From: Fabrea salina
Taxonomy: Eukaryota > Ciliophora > Heterotrichea > Heterotrichida > Fabreidae
DNA: 64,000 nt
Assembly: GCA_022984795.1 (NCBI GenBank)
Contig: JALIHJ010000026.1
Location: forward strand, 124,001 to 188,000
Reading direction: 5' to 3'
The position numbers and the translations under genes are program-made. This document shows, one piece after another, positions 26,372 through 36,150 of the stretch. Numbering within the stretch: the stretch's first letter is position 1; each line of letters starts with the position of its first letter. Below the pieces are notes generated by a model that did no database searches, had not been told where the DNA came from, and worked only from the letters and a program-made list of their open reading frames with translations.

Positions 26372-29300
26372 TTACTTATGGGATTTTTTACCCGAAGCTT
26401 CCAAACTCTGCAGAATCTTTTTGCGATGGCCTATAGGAATTAGTCTTCCGAGTTTCCATATTTTTTTGATTTGCTCAAAGGTGTTCCTAGCAACTTTCAA
26501 AAACAGTGTGAAGTATAAAAAGAATGCTAAAAGGCAGTAAACAACTGAAAACCAAACAATGAACTCCACGTCAAATGCAATCTTGTCAGTGATTTCTTGG
26601 TCGTAGAGGTCAAGCAGTTTTTCCAGAAGTCCTAAAAGTTCCTCCTTCATGTTTCTGAGAGGTTCAATATTCCTTGTTCCATTTTTAAGAATCTCTGTTC
26701 TGGCATAGTTTATTTCTGAAATGTAAACGTTGATGGCTGAGTGAATTCCTTTTTGGGAAATCAAACACTCTCCAGTGCAGGCACCGTCCAGTAAGTTCGA
26801 CGTATGTTCTGAATTCTTTCCAATTCTAGACAAACCGCCAAGCAGCAACTGAAATTCAGAGTACTTAAGGTGGTCATTAGCCCTTTCAAGTTCCTCAGCA
26901 GGACTAGAGAAGTAGGAGTACTCAGGAACCACCTGGTAGTAGCCGTGGGGTGTTGACAGGTAGTTTAGTTCTTGCAACCAAAAAAAGGCAGTGTTAGCTC
27001 CAAGCACCCTTTCGCTAGCCCAGTTGCTAATTTTAGGCATGATTGAAAGCACGCTTTTAAACTCCACATATCCAAAGAAGTAAAAAGCTATAAAGAACCC
27101 TGCTGAGATAACATAGTAGACAGAAAGCTTTAAAAGTACTTTGGGCCACTTTCTCTTGGGCTTGATTTTCCTTCTTTCGCTAAGGTTTTTGAAGAGTTTA
27201 ATTTCGTTGTTTTCTTTAAGGTTTTCAGTTGCGTGGAAGTTCTCAATGCGGTCTTCACACCTGTCTCTTAACTCGGTCACTAAGTCTAGTGGCAGTAGGT
27301 AGAACAACTGCCAAACACTTTGGTTGCTTTTCTCTATAGAAAAAATAGTAGGCATTATGATCACAGCCATGCACATAACCAACAAAGCCATCACACAGGC
27401 TCCCAAAAGGATGATTATGGCCAAAATACTGTTTAGAGTCTCTTCTTCTTTTGAAAGCATCAAGTTGATAGAGTAGTTCATAGCTTTCATAGACTCTCCG
27501 TAAGAGTTCCTCAGTAGGTAGAAAAAGTGCTCATTGTCTTTGCTCACCTGGGCCAAGTCAGTGTTAGCAAGGAGTTCAGCCTCTAAAACAAGTTTCCGCA
27601 TAGCATTCATGAGGTTTTCCTCCGCCTTCACCATAGTTCCACTTTGCATTTCAAAGGTTTCAACTCCAGCGTCAAGGTAAAAGCTTCTTAGCTGGGGGTC
27701 TTTCCAGTCCTGGAACTTTTCTTCTATCAGTTCTACGATTTCATCAAACCTTTTTGACTTGGCAGACAGTCTTTGTTTGTAAATTTCGGGGTCACTGATT
27801 AAGTCTGAAGCTGCTAACTGAAGGTTGCGTGCGTCCAAACCTAAGTAAGAGGCCAGCACTCTTCTTTCTACTAAGTCCCTCACTACTATAGTTTCTAAGT
27901 ATCTGTTTGATATAGTTGAAAGATACCCCATCATTCCAAACACACCTGCGTTCACTATAAGTATTGTCAAAAAAAAGGCCACTTTAAAACGCCCAATGGA
28001 CCTTTTAACACCTTCAATAAGTGCCCTAGCTAAACCAGTTGAAGTAAAGCTTGAATTTGAACTTGCCTGGGAACTTACAGCACTTTGGGTCCCGGGTTCT
28101 TGGTTATCTTCCTTTTCTTCTTCGTTTGGTTTCCGAGAGAGTTCTCCTAAGTCTAAGTCAGCTAAGTCCTTTACGTTAGAAATGTTTTCTAAGTTTTCGA
28201 GTTCTTCATTTAAGTCTTCTTCTTTGACCGATTCAGGTTTTTTAGTGGGAGCAGCATCTTTTTCCTTTCCTTCAACTCTTCTTCCAGGTGGAAAGTCTGT
28301 TAGTTTCAAGTAGAAAACTTCAGGTTCTTCTTCAAATGAAATGTTCTTTTTTGAGCTTTTTTCTCGAGGAGCTTTCAGAATCCCTTTAAGTTTCGTACTA
28401 ATGGTAAAAGTTCTTTTAATTCTTCTTTTGTGCTTTGCTTGTTGTCGGGCTACGATCGTTTTGCACTTCTCTGTTCCTGCCCAAAGTTCTAACTCGTGTA
28501 GACTCCTTGTAGCATACAGCATTCTGAAGCTTTTAGTTTTCACTACGTAGTTTTCGAACTTCATGTAAACTGAGTTCACAAAACTGTCTTCACAGTACTC
28601 AAACACTTCGCCTAGTTCATGGGTGTCCTTTAGGTTCCCGAAGTCTCTAATGATTTCTGAAACTGGAAGTCCCACAATGTTCCCAGTTTCTAGGTATTCC
28701 ATAGTTTCAGCAAAGCCTCTAGTGCTGGCCACTATCATACCATCGTTGTCAAATATAATGCAGTCCCTTGTGTTAGTAATCTTTTTGATTCCAATCAAGA
28801 AAAAAGGAACTTCTTCTAAAGCTATGTACTTTGCTTTCAAGTAAACTTCAACAACGTACCCTTCAAAGTCAATCAAAAAGCTATCATAGGGCACAGGGAC
28901 GTCAACGTAACTTCCTTCTTGAATGAACTGCATCATTGAGCTGTTGTGGTAACTCGAAATATTCATAGGAGGTGGCAAGAAGTTAGAAATGTTCAGTCCT
29001 ACAGCATTTATAGCTGGAATCTGCAGAATGTCTGAAGCTCTGCTGTTGAAGGTTTTAATGGTGCCTATTTCTCTGGGGTTCCCTGAAACCTCAATGATTC
29101 CTACTGAATCTTCAAAGAAGCTAAGTTTCTCCCCTGAGGACCTAAGGTTCCTTTCGCGGGCTTCTTTTTCCTGTTGGGCTCTACTGCAGAGTTCGTTGCC
29201 TCTCAAAGAATCATTGTAAATCTCTAGTAAAAAAGTTCCATACAAACCCAAGGCTAGTTGGTTCGTTGGGTAGTCTGCTATTAGTTTTTCCATCAAGTTT

Positions 29301-30859
29301 TTGGTTTTTTTAATAGCGTAAAATAGTTCAGTGCCTACTTCTTCCAGTTTTTCTACCTTTAATTCTTTTCTGCTTAGTTCATCCCAAAAGTCTATTTGAG
29401 CCTTGCAAACTTTTAAGTCACTTTTCCTGGCTTTTTGGTAAAGTCGCATGAACTTAACGTACTCAGTTTCTTCTAAGTACTCCTTTGAAAACTCATTCAT
29501 ATAGCGCAAGTATTTGTACCTCAGAAAAGCTCCTTCGAACTCAAAGTCCGCAAACAAAGCTTGGTTAATAATAAGTCTGGCTATGTCTTCTTTTTTCATG
29601 ATTAAAAAGTTAAACAAGGCTTCCCAAACCAGAAAAAGTTTGCTTTTTTTGTTGAACTTCCTCATTTTTCTGAAAGAATTTTCTAAGCGTGTTTTCATTC
29701 TGGCCTTCTTCTCTGGTTCTAGAGTTTTAGAGCTTTCAATTATTTTCAAACAGTTCAGTCTGACTGCAATTTCAAACAAGTACTTGTTTCCGTAGTGCCT
29801 ATTACGTCTGAATAATCCCACAATGTAACTTTCACGTCTAACCAAAGTTACCCAAAGCAGCCCAAGCATGAAAGGAGTAACAAAAATCTCAAGCACAAAC
29901 ACTAAAGTTCCGTTGTCAAAAGCAAGTCCAAGCAACTTGACAATAGAAAACCAACAAACTACAAAAAAAGGAACACTAGAAGTAAAGTTAGTAACTCTGT
30001 TGTAGAACGGCAAGTAAGTTACATAACAAGCCACCATCCCCAGGCCTAAAACTAAGCATACTAAGTAGTGAAATTCAGAACTGGATTCCAAAAAGTAGTA
30101 GTAAGAAATCACTAAAATGAACTCAGAAAAAACTTTTAAAACTTCAATTCTACTGTGAGCTCTGGCTTTAAGCATGTACTTTGCTCTGGTGTAGAACTGC
30201 TCGTAGTTGTACATAGAATTGCATACCACTAAAAACAACAAAGCTGTCACCCACAAGGGCAGAACTTTGTCTAAAGCTTTCAGTTCAAAAACTCCTGAGT
30301 ACTTTCCTTTGTAGTGGAAGTTTTCAGTCTCGTGCAAGGACACGTAAGTGATTTTAGCTAGAAATATGCTCAGGAAAGGTACGAAGAAAATAGACGTCAG
30401 AAATTCCAGTGGCCATGAAAGAGTTAGTTTGTAGTTGCTTTCCTTGACTTCCTTTTCGTTGCAAACTGAGTGCATAAGTTTAGCCACAACTAGAAGTGTA
30501 AAAGTAATTGTGACTAAACCTGTAACTAAAAAAATTGCCCCTATGCCTTGGGTCATGAACAGGTAGTCAAATCGAACGAGCAGAATTACCTCTTCGAACC
30601 AAATGTACTCTTCCCAATTTTTGGCTTCATAGGGAAGCAGCAAGCTTGCCAACTGCATAGTATGAAGAACTGCCTGCACTACGTGCAGACCTAGGTTCCT
30701 TTTTTTGGAAGAGAATTTGGTTGAGGAATTGTACTCCGAGAAAACAGTGAAAAACACTTCGTAAAAGGCTGTTTTCAGTTTGGCCAGTGTTTTTTCAAGT
30801 CTAACTACTACTTTTTCTTCGTTAACAATATCTTCTTTCTCGGTTTCGGTTGACAGCAT
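26372..30859 (-). CDS. TmcB/TmcC-like multi-TM protein with PAS-like region
   Basis: 1,495 residues. The N-terminal 400 residues hold about ten TM segments (for example LVTGLVTITFTLLVVAKLM). A cytoplasmic helical region follows (about 400-600), as in protist TmcB/TmcC proteins (ARLIINQALFADFEFEGAFL, LALGLYGTFLLEIYND). A PAS-like region lies at about 610-780 with DNDGMIVASTRGFAETMEYL. Acidic linkers and two further TM-bounded parts complete the protein: an extracellular loop after TM at about 955 and another TM near 1160, and a last pair flanking about 1240-1440. Proteins of this kind are numerous in ciliates; function is unknown but a sensory role is usually guessed. Confidence 0.75.
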   Translation of the reverse strand: MLSTETEKEDIVNEEKVVVRLEKTLAKLKTAFYEVFFTVFSEYNSSTKFSSKKRNLGLHVVQAVLHTMQLASLLLPYEAKNWEEYIWFEEVILLVRFDYLFMTQGIGAIFLVTGLVTITFTLLVVAKLMHSVCNEKEVKESNYKLTLSWPLEFLTSIFFVPFLSIFLAKITYVSLHETENFHYKGKYSGVFELKALDKVLPLWVTALLFLVVCNSMYNYEQFYTRAKYMLKARAHSRIEVLKVFSEFILVISYYYFLESSSEFHYLVCLVLGLGMVACYVTYLPFYNRVTNFTSSVPFFVVCWFSIVKLLGLAFDNGTLVFVLEIFVTPFMLGLLWVTLVRRESYIVGLFRRNRHYGNKYLFEIAVRLNCLKIIESSKTLEPEKKARMKTRLENSFRKMRKFNKKSKLFLVWEALFNFLIMKKEDIARLIINQALFADFEFEGAFLRYKYLRYMNEFSKEYLEETEYVKFMRLYQKARKSDLKVCKAQIDFWDELSRKELKVEKLEEVGTELFYAIKKTKNLMEKLIADYPTNQLALGLYGTFLLEIYNDSLRGNELCSRAQQEKEARERNLRSSGEKLSFFEDSVGIIEVSGNPREIGTIKTFNSRASDILQIPAINAVGLNISNFLPPPMNISSYHNSSMMQFIQEGSYVDVPVPYDSFLIDFEGYVVEVYLKAKYIALEEVPFFLIGIKKITNTRDCIIFDNDGMIVASTRGFAETMEYLETGNIVGLPVSEIIRDFGNLKDTHELGEVFEYCEDSFVNSVYMKFENYVVKTKSFRMLYATRSLHELELWAGTEKCKTIVARQQAKHKRRIKRTFTISTKLKGILKAPREKSSKKNISFEEEPEVFYLKLTDFPPGRRVEGKEKDAAPTKKPESVKEEDLNEELENLENISNVKDLADLDLGELSRKPNEEEKEDNQEPGTQSAVSSQASSNSSFTSTGLARALIEGVKRSIGRFKVAFFLTILIVNAGVFGMMGYLSTISNRYLETIVVRDLVERRVLASYLGLDARNLQLAASDLISDPEIYKQRLSAKSKRFDEIVELIEEKFQDWKDPQLRSFYLDAGVETFEMQSGTMVKAEENLMNAMRKLVLEAELLANTDLAQVSKDNEHFFYLLRNSYGESMKAMNYSINLMLSKEEETLNSILAIIILLGACVMALLVMCMAVIIMPTIFSIEKSNQSVWQLFYLLPLDLVTELRDRCEDRIENFHATENLKENNEIKLFKNLSERRKIKPKRKWPKVLLKLSVYYVISAGFFIAFYFFGYVEFKSVLSIMPKISNWASERVLGANTAFFWLQELNYLSTPHGYYQVVPEYSYFSSPAEELERANDHLKYSEFQLLLGGLSRIGKNSEHTSNLLDGACTGECLISQKGIHSAINVYISEINYARTEILKNGTRNIEPLRNMKEELLGLLEKLLDLYDQEITDKIAFDVEFIVWFSVVYCLLAFFLYFTLFLKVARNTFEQIKKIWKLGRLIPIGHRKKILQSLEASGKKSHK

Positions 30860-30999
30860 ATTTTATTTATTTCGGTGGTATTTCAATTAGAATTTGTATT
30901 GAATCAAGTTACTTTAAATGGAAACCAGTTTTATAAGTTAAATAGGAAATATTAGATAGAGTTATATTGAATAGTTGAGTAACTTTAACCCAAATAATA
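30860..30999. promoter_or_regulatory. Divergent intergenic region, 140 nt
   Basis: AT-rich spacer between starts at 30859 and 31000. It must serve both genes if promoters are intergenic. No RNA gene or conserved element was seen. Confidence 0.4.
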
Positions 31000-31503
31000 A
31001 TGAATAGCCCGAATTACACCAAAGCCAAACCCAAAGTGAACGACTACAACCCTATTACTCACACACCCTTCTATTCCCCAATTCCAGTGACCAAACAACT
31101 CCCCCAAAGCCCTAGACAATCAGCTTCAAATACGAGAAGTCCAAGAGAAACCAATCCCTTTGCTAGGAATTCATCCCAACGCAGTCCACTTGCATACTCT
31201 GCTGCTTTAAGTCTTTCTCCCAGCAAAAACGTTTACATGTCTCCTATGGAAAGAAGAGCTAAAACAAAGCTCCGTTCTAACCTCTTTAACCCCATAACTG
31301 GCGAAAAACAAGAATTCAAGCTACAAAGACCCAACTTAGAAAGCCTCGACATCATTCAACGCAAAGATAGACTTCCCAAGAAGATCTCTGAAGAACCCTT
31401 TCCAGTCTACAACCTAGGCAATGCAAAGTCTGCATCAGGGTCACTTAAAAGGCTAGTTCCGGAAGTTTCTTATGTCAACCCCTATGGACTTAAGTATAGT
31501 TAA
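31000..31503 (+). CDS. Hypothetical Ser/Pro-rich protein, 167 aa
   Basis: Disordered and basic, with repeated SP/TP sites (SPRQS, TRSPRE, SLSPSKN, YMSPMER) and two short similar phrases, YNPITHTPF near the start and FNPITGEKQ in the middle. That NPIT repetition recalls small microtubule-associated inner proteins of cilia, but I cannot name a family. It ends 2 nt before the convergent ERICH2-like stop. Confidence 0.55.
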   Translation: MNSPNYTKAKPKVNDYNPITHTPFYSPIPVTKQLPQSPRQSASNTRSPRETNPFARNSSQRSPLAYSAALSLSPSKNVYMSPMERRAKTKLRSNLFNPITGEKQEFKLQRPNLESLDIIQRKDRLPKKISEEPFPVYNLGNAKSASGSLKRLVPEVSYVNPYGLKYS

Positions 31504-31505
31504 AC

Positions 31506-31868
31506 TTAACACTCACTAGGAGCTGTGCTTAGATGTGACTCTTGTTCCTCCTCACTTTCTTCTGAGGAACTGTTTGGGCTGTCCAAGTGCTCTTCAAAGT
31601 TGTACTCATCTTGTGTGTCGCTTTCTTGACTTTCTTCACTGGACTCCTCGTTTTCAACTGCATTAAAATTACTCTTTTTTTCGACTAATGGAAGCAAGTT
31701 CTGAAATTCTTTAATGAACTTGTTGTTGGGTTCCACTGCCAAGACTACTTAGAGCATACTGGGTTCTATAAGTTTACGGGCTTCTTCGTAGTCTTCTTCT
31801 TGTATTAAGCTAACAAACTATTTAGTAATTACACTCATCAAGTTATCTAAGTGGGTCTGAGCTTCCAT
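31506..31868 (-). CDS. ERICH2-like acidic protein, three exons, 110 aa
   Basis: Exons 31833-31868, 31760-31817 and 31506-31744 are joined by two 15-nt introns. The spliced N-terminus reads a TPR-like helix pair (LIQEEDYEEARKLIEPILAV, EPNNKFIKEFQNLLPLVEKK), followed by a Glu/Ser-rich acidic tail. This matches the C-terminal part of animal glutamate-rich protein 2, a protein linked to ciliated or sperm cells. The animal protein is longer, so this is a short form or the conserved core alone. Exon 1 codes only 12 residues. Confidence 0.72.
31745..31759 (-). other. 15-nt intron 2 (ERICH2-like)
   Basis: GTATGCTCTAAGTAG on the minus strand, phase 1, A at position 10, in-frame TAA inside. The only 15-nt intron here with GTAT rather than GTAA. 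Confidence 0.88.
31818..31832 (-). other. 15-nt intron 1 (ERICH2-like)
   Basis: GTAATTACTAAATAG on the minus strand, phase 0, A at position 10, in-frame terminal TAG. Confidence 0.88.
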
Positions 31869-31896
31869 TTAATTTCAGTTTTTGGTAGATTAAAAT

Positions 31897-33384
31897 ATGG
31901 GCTGCTGCGCAAGCAAAGGGTTAAAACCAAACGGCATAGTCGACACTAACAGGTCGCAACAAGAAACTCCGGGACAACGCAAAGGAGGTCTTAAGTTCCT
32001 CCACAGCATTTACGAAATACCTAACCTCTACGTGAACAGAGAACCTATCAAAGATTTTTACGAGTTCAGAAAGGTTCTGGGTCACGGAAGCACAGGAGTA
32101 GTTAAAGAAGCAGTTCCTAAGTCAGGAGGCACTCAAAGTTTTGCCATTAAGAGCCTCACAAAGGAAAGGATCAAAAACGACATAGAAGCTATTGAAAGGG
32201 AGCTTACTGTATTAACTGCAGTTGACCACCCCAATATCATTAAACTTTACGAAGTTTACGAAGACGATAAGTTTTTACATATAGTTATGGAGTCTTGCTC
32301 AGGCAAGGAACTGTACGACAAGATAGTTAAGAAAGGAAGGTTCAACGAAAAGCAAGCAGCCTCCATCATGTACAAGCTGTTCCACGCCATCAACCATATG
32401 CACTCGAAAGGCTTTGCTCACAGAGACCTTAAGCCAGAAAACGTGTTGTTTGAGTCAACTCGGGAAGACTCAGAACTTAAGTTGGTTGACTTTGGTTTAG
32501 CTAAATCCCTCAAGCCAGGAGTTCCCATGTCTACTATGGTAGGAACTCCCTTTTACATTGCTCCAGAAATCATCAAAGGAAACTATGGACTCGAATGCGA
32601 CGTTTGGAGCTTAGGAGTCATTATGTATACCTTGCTTGCCGGCTACCAACCTTTCAGAGGCGAGCGAAATCAAGTGGTTAAGCTCATAAGAAGAGGAAAG
32701 TACTCTTTAAACGAACCTGAACTTGCCAAAGTTTCAAAAGAAGGCAAAGATCTTATTAAGAACCTACTTGTGCTAGACGTTAAAAAGCGCTTTACTGCAG
32801 CACAGGCACTTGAGCACCCTTGGTTCCAAATTAATAACCAACAAAGAGGCATTGACCCCAAAGTCCTTAACAAGCTTAAAAACTTCAAGTCGGGAAACAA
32901 GTTAATAACAGAACTCTTGCTAATTATCCTAAACTACTTACCCAGTTCTGACACCAAAGAGTTAATGCAAACTTTCATGAGTATAGACACTAACTTCGAT
33001 GGGAAACTTTCATCAGAGGAATTGAACTCTGCACTGGCTTCTACTGGGATTAAGTTTAATCAGCAAGACCTTAAGGGTATTTTTGACCAAACTGACTTTG
33101 ACAAGGACGGAACTATAAGTTACCAAGAATTCATCTCTGCCACTGCAGACAAGCAACAGTTACTTGAAGAAAAAAATTTATCTGCAGCCTTTGAATACGT
33201 TGACCTGGGCAACAAGGGGTATTTAACTCAGGAAGACTTAAGGTTTATGTTTGAAAAAAGAGGCAAAGAAGTAGCTATTGAAGAAATTCAAGCAATTTTT
33301 ACAACTTACAGTTTGAAAACTCCCAACCAAATTGACTATCAAGAGTTTAAGCAGGTTATTTCTGAATACCTAAGATCATCGTAA
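31897..33384 (+). CDS. Calcium-dependent protein kinase (CDPK)
   Basis: 495 residues. MGCCASKG at the N-terminus is a myristoylation plus palmitoylation site, so the kinase is expected on membranes. The Ser/Thr kinase domain is at about 55-312: GHGSTGVVKEA loop, FAIKSL lysine, HRDLKPENVL catalytic loop, DFGLA, GTPFYIAPE. A junction helix follows, then EF-hands at about 365-490; the first two loops (DTNFDGKLSSEE, DFDKDGTISYQE) are canonical, the third (DLGNKGYLTQED) is weaker and the fourth degenerate. Role: calcium-triggered phosphorylation, typical of ciliates, apicomplexans and plants. Confidence 0.95.
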   Translation: MGCCASKGLKPNGIVDTNRSQQETPGQRKGGLKFLHSIYEIPNLYVNREPIKDFYEFRKVLGHGSTGVVKEAVPKSGGTQSFAIKSLTKERIKNDIEAIERELTVLTAVDHPNIIKLYEVYEDDKFLHIVMESCSGKELYDKIVKKGRFNEKQAASIMYKLFHAINHMHSKGFAHRDLKPENVLFESTREDSELKLVDFGLAKSLKPGVPMSTMVGTPFYIAPEIIKGNYGLECDVWSLGVIMYTLLAGYQPFRGERNQVVKLIRRGKYSLNEPELAKVSKEGKDLIKNLLVLDVKKRFTAAQALEHPWFQINNQQRGIDPKVLNKLKNFKSGNKLITELLLIILNYLPSSDTKELMQTFMSIDTNFDGKLSSEELNSALASTGIKFNQQDLKGIFDQTDFDKDGTISYQEFISATADKQQLLEEKNLSAAFEYVDLGNKGYLTQEDLRFMFEKRGKEVAIEEIQAIFTTYSLKTPNQIDYQEFKQVISEYLRSS

Positions 33385-33400
33385 TCAGTTAATTAACAAA

Positions 33401-34612
33401 CTATTTGTACTTGGTATGCAAAGAAAGGATCTTTTTGCTTTTTTCACGTTCTTTTTGTTCTTTAATTTCTTGTTTTTTCTTTTCAAGCTGTTTATTTTTT
33501 ACCTTTTTGCTCATTTTAACTTTAACTTGGGATTCTAGTTTTCCAAAGTACTCACTAAAGTGAGTTTCCCGGTTAGATTTAATCCAGTTGAGTTTTTCGA
33601 AAAACTTAGATGAAAAGTTTTGAGTTTTGTTTACAAGCTAAGTACTCTTTACGTTTTGGTGAATGCTGAGTTTTCTTTGGTAGTGGTTTTGGTTTTGGTT
33701 TATCAAAGACTCTACTTCGAAAACTCGAGAGTGCAAGTCTTCGTATTCCATCCACTTGTTTTCAAATCTAGTTTTAAAGTTTTGGTTTTGGACTTTCAAC
33801 TGGGATTTGGAGTCTTTGACTTTTTCAATGTGGTTTTGTGTTTCTTGAATGAGGTTTTGCAGGTCAGAAAACTTTTTACGCTTTAAGTATATGTTTTCTC
33901 TGGATTCTTGGGTCTGTTTGTCTAGGGTTTGTGACTCAGCTTGGACTTTACTGAGTTCCTGGGAGTAACTGTTTAGAACTTGGCCTAGTTGGATTTTTTG
34001 ACTGTAAAGGTCCTCAAATTCCATAAGTACTTGGTCAAGCTCTGTTCTGAACTTTTCAGTGTCTAGAGTGTAAAGGTTTTTTTCCTTGCACAATTTAAGT
34101 ATTTGCTTTTCTTTGTCTTTGAGTGCTTGAAGTTCTGCCTTCTTAGAACAAATCTGTGCAACTAACTGGGTTATGGCTTCTTCTAGGGTACTTTGTGTCT
34201 TTGAAACTACAGAAGCTTGTCTTTGAGCATCTTTTGAAAGCTTGAGGGCTTCTCTAGACTTAACTTGGTTAAGATTGATTGAGCTCTGCAGAGTGTTAAC
34301 TTGCTGAAGGTACTCATGAGCTTCTTGGTTAAGGCTTTTGACTTTAGATACTAACTCAGAAGTATCAGGAGCAGCACAAGTAACTTGAGTAGGAGACTTG
34401 CTAGAAATGGTTTGGTCTGCCAAAGCTACACACTGACTATACACGTAAGAAAGAGTACTACATGTTGCTTGGACTGCAATGGAGCAGTAGCTTTGGTTAG
34501 CTGCTTCTTGTGCTTGCTTTGTGAGACTAGAAATAGAGTTGTTTTTGAAGTTTAAAACTGAAGTATCTAGTTCGTTAAAGCATTTCAAACACTCTTCAGA
34601 GGATCGTTTCAT
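33401..34612 (-). CDS. Hypothetical coiled-coil protein, 398 aa
   Basis: Exons 33653-34612 and 33401-33637 joined by a 15-nt intron. Almost the whole protein is coiled coil (EEAITQLVAQICSKKAELQA, KIQLGQVLNSYSQELSKV), ending in a very basic tail (KVKMSKKVKNKQLEKKK). Ends in TAG. The composition suggests a cytoskeletal or basal-body structural protein, but no family is recognised. Its start is 13 nt from the divergent ATG at 34626. Confidence 0.65.
33638..33652 (-). other. 15-nt intron (coiled-coil gene)
   Basis: GTAAAGAGTACTTAG on the minus strand, phase 0, A at position 10, in-frame terminal TAG. Splicing adds 78 residues with the same Lys/Glu-rich character. Confidence 0.88.
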
Positions 34613-34625
34613 CTGTAAATATTAA

Positions 34626-35099
34626 ATGTCGGAAAATCTAAGGAATTGGCTTACAAAGTCTAAGGAACGCAGGGAATCCCTTTACAAAAAAAGCAAACTC
34701 ATTCTGAAATCTTGTTTGAGTGAAAAAAACCAAAAGAAACCCCTAGCCCAAACAGTGAATGAGTCAAATTTCCTTAGTGAAAAAAACGACCTTAAACTAA
34801 CAGGAAACCCTAAAAAAAACAACAAGAAACACCTTAAAAACTTATCAATAGTTACTGATTGCAATGGCATTTCTAAAAACTCAAGCACCCAAAAAGTAGT
34901 GAAGTTGCCCAATATTCAACCCAGCAAGTCCAGTCCCTACACTACTAAAGTTAAATTGAACTGCTACGAAAAGCCCAAAAAGGAGTCAAGAAGTAACTAT
35001 ATTCTAATCAAGTATACAAGTTATACTCAAAGCAAAGCAGACTTACTTAAGATCTACGGAAGCCTTTCTAAAGAAGAACGCAAAAGGCCAACTAGTTAA
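34626..35099 (+). CDS. Hypothetical Lys/Ser-rich protein, 157 aa
   Basis: A basic, low-complexity protein: WLTKSKERRESLYKKSKLIL, KKNNKKHLKNLS, YEKPKKESRSNYILIKY, ending in KEERKRPTS. No domain recognised. The start is the first ATG after the divergent neighbour. Confidence 0.5.
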   Translation: MSENLRNWLTKSKERRESLYKKSKLILKSCLSEKNQKKPLAQTVNESNFLSEKNDLKLTGNPKKNNKKHLKNLSIVTDCNGISKNSSTQKVVKLPNIQPSKSSPYTTKVKLNCYEKPKKESRSNYILIKYTSYTQSKADLLKIYGSLSKEERKRPTS

Positions 35100-35175
35100 G
35101 TTAATAAGAAATTAGACATTTTTGTGGACTTTGCACCCGAAAACTCGAAATAAGGCACACAATATCCATAATTTA

Positions 35176-36141
35176 ATGGAGTTTGTTGACAAATTTTTTG
35201 GTCTGGAAACTAAAGTTTTTTCACTTTCAGAGCCCAAGTACGACAACTCAAAGTTCTTGGGAAGGTGGAGACACTTTATAGACATGATCAACCCTGTCAG
35301 CCTAATGTACACTGCAAAAGAAGCCCAAGATGCTAAGGACCTGCTAGATGACTACAAATCTGGCAACTTAAAAACTCCTGTGTCTGACGAGAAGCTTTGG
35401 AAAGCTAGGTGGCTTGTAGAGTCTACTTACCACCCAGACACTCAGCAACCCATCAATAAACTTTTTAGGTTTTCCTGCTTTATTCCAGTCAACATTCCCA
35501 TTATGATTGGAATGTTGCTTTCACCCAAAAACGCTTTCAGCATTCCTTTTTGGCAAGCTGTGAACCAAACCTACAATGTAGGGTTCAACTACTCTAACCG
35601 CAACATTAACAACCCATTCACTAACACTCAGTTAGCAGTTTCCTACTTAATTGCTACTTCTAGTTCAGTAGTTTTGGCAATGGGTCTTGACAAAGTCATT
35701 ACTAAGTACGCAGGGAACTCTTTGTTCCTCAGAACTTTAGGTCCTGCTACTGCTGTTGCTATTGCAGGGTGCGCAAACCTACTAGTAGTGCGTTATAGGG
35801 AACTCAGTGAAGGAGTTATGGTTCACGACGACCAAGGCAATCCCTTAGGAAGAAGCAAACTTGCTGCTAAGGATGGACTTCTTAAAACAACAACAATTAG
35901 GTTCTTTATGCAGTACCCCCTGTGCTTTGCACCAGTAGTTTTGGCTTCAGGACTTAAAGGACTAGGAATGTACCCTGCAGGGGGTCCTGGAAGGTTGCTG
36001 GCCCAAGTGCTGTGCATGAGTGCTAACTTGTTTATAGTTCTTCCTGCATGCTTTGCTGCTTTTCCTCAGATAATACGCACTGACAAACTAGAAGAAGACC
36101 TTGTTTCTCCTAATGGATTTTCTTATAATCGGGGTTTATAA
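35176..36141 (+). CDS. Sideroflexin-type mitochondrial transporter
   Basis: 321 residues, the usual SFXN length. The family hallmark HPDT occurs in STYHPDTQQP. Further marks are GRWRHFIDMINPVSLMYT near the N-terminus, QAVNQTYNVGFNYSNRN, and five hydrophobic helices in the C-terminal two-thirds. Family role: inner mitochondrial membrane transport of serine (SFXN1/3) for one-carbon metabolism. The start is the ATG at 35176; the upstream 54 nt are open but lack an ATG. Confidence 0.94.
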   Translation: MEFVDKFFGLETKVFSLSEPKYDNSKFLGRWRHFIDMINPVSLMYTAKEAQDAKDLLDDYKSGNLKTPVSDEKLWKARWLVESTYHPDTQQPINKLFRFSCFIPVNIPIMIGMLLSPKNAFSIPFWQAVNQTYNVGFNYSNRNINNPFTNTQLAVSYLIATSSSVVLAMGLDKVITKYAGNSLFLRTLGPATAVAIAGCANLLVVRYRELSEGVMVHDDQGNPLGRSKLAAKDGLLKTTTIRFFMQYPLCFAPVVLASGLKGLGMYPAGGPGRLLAQVLCMSANLFIVLPACFAAFPQIIRTDKLEEDLVSPNGFSYNRGL

Positions 36142-36150
36142 TTAACATAA

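Noticed and set aside
35122-35175. Extended N-terminus of sideroflexin
   Set aside because: The frame is open upstream but has no ATG; the ATG at 35176 gives the normal sideroflexin start.
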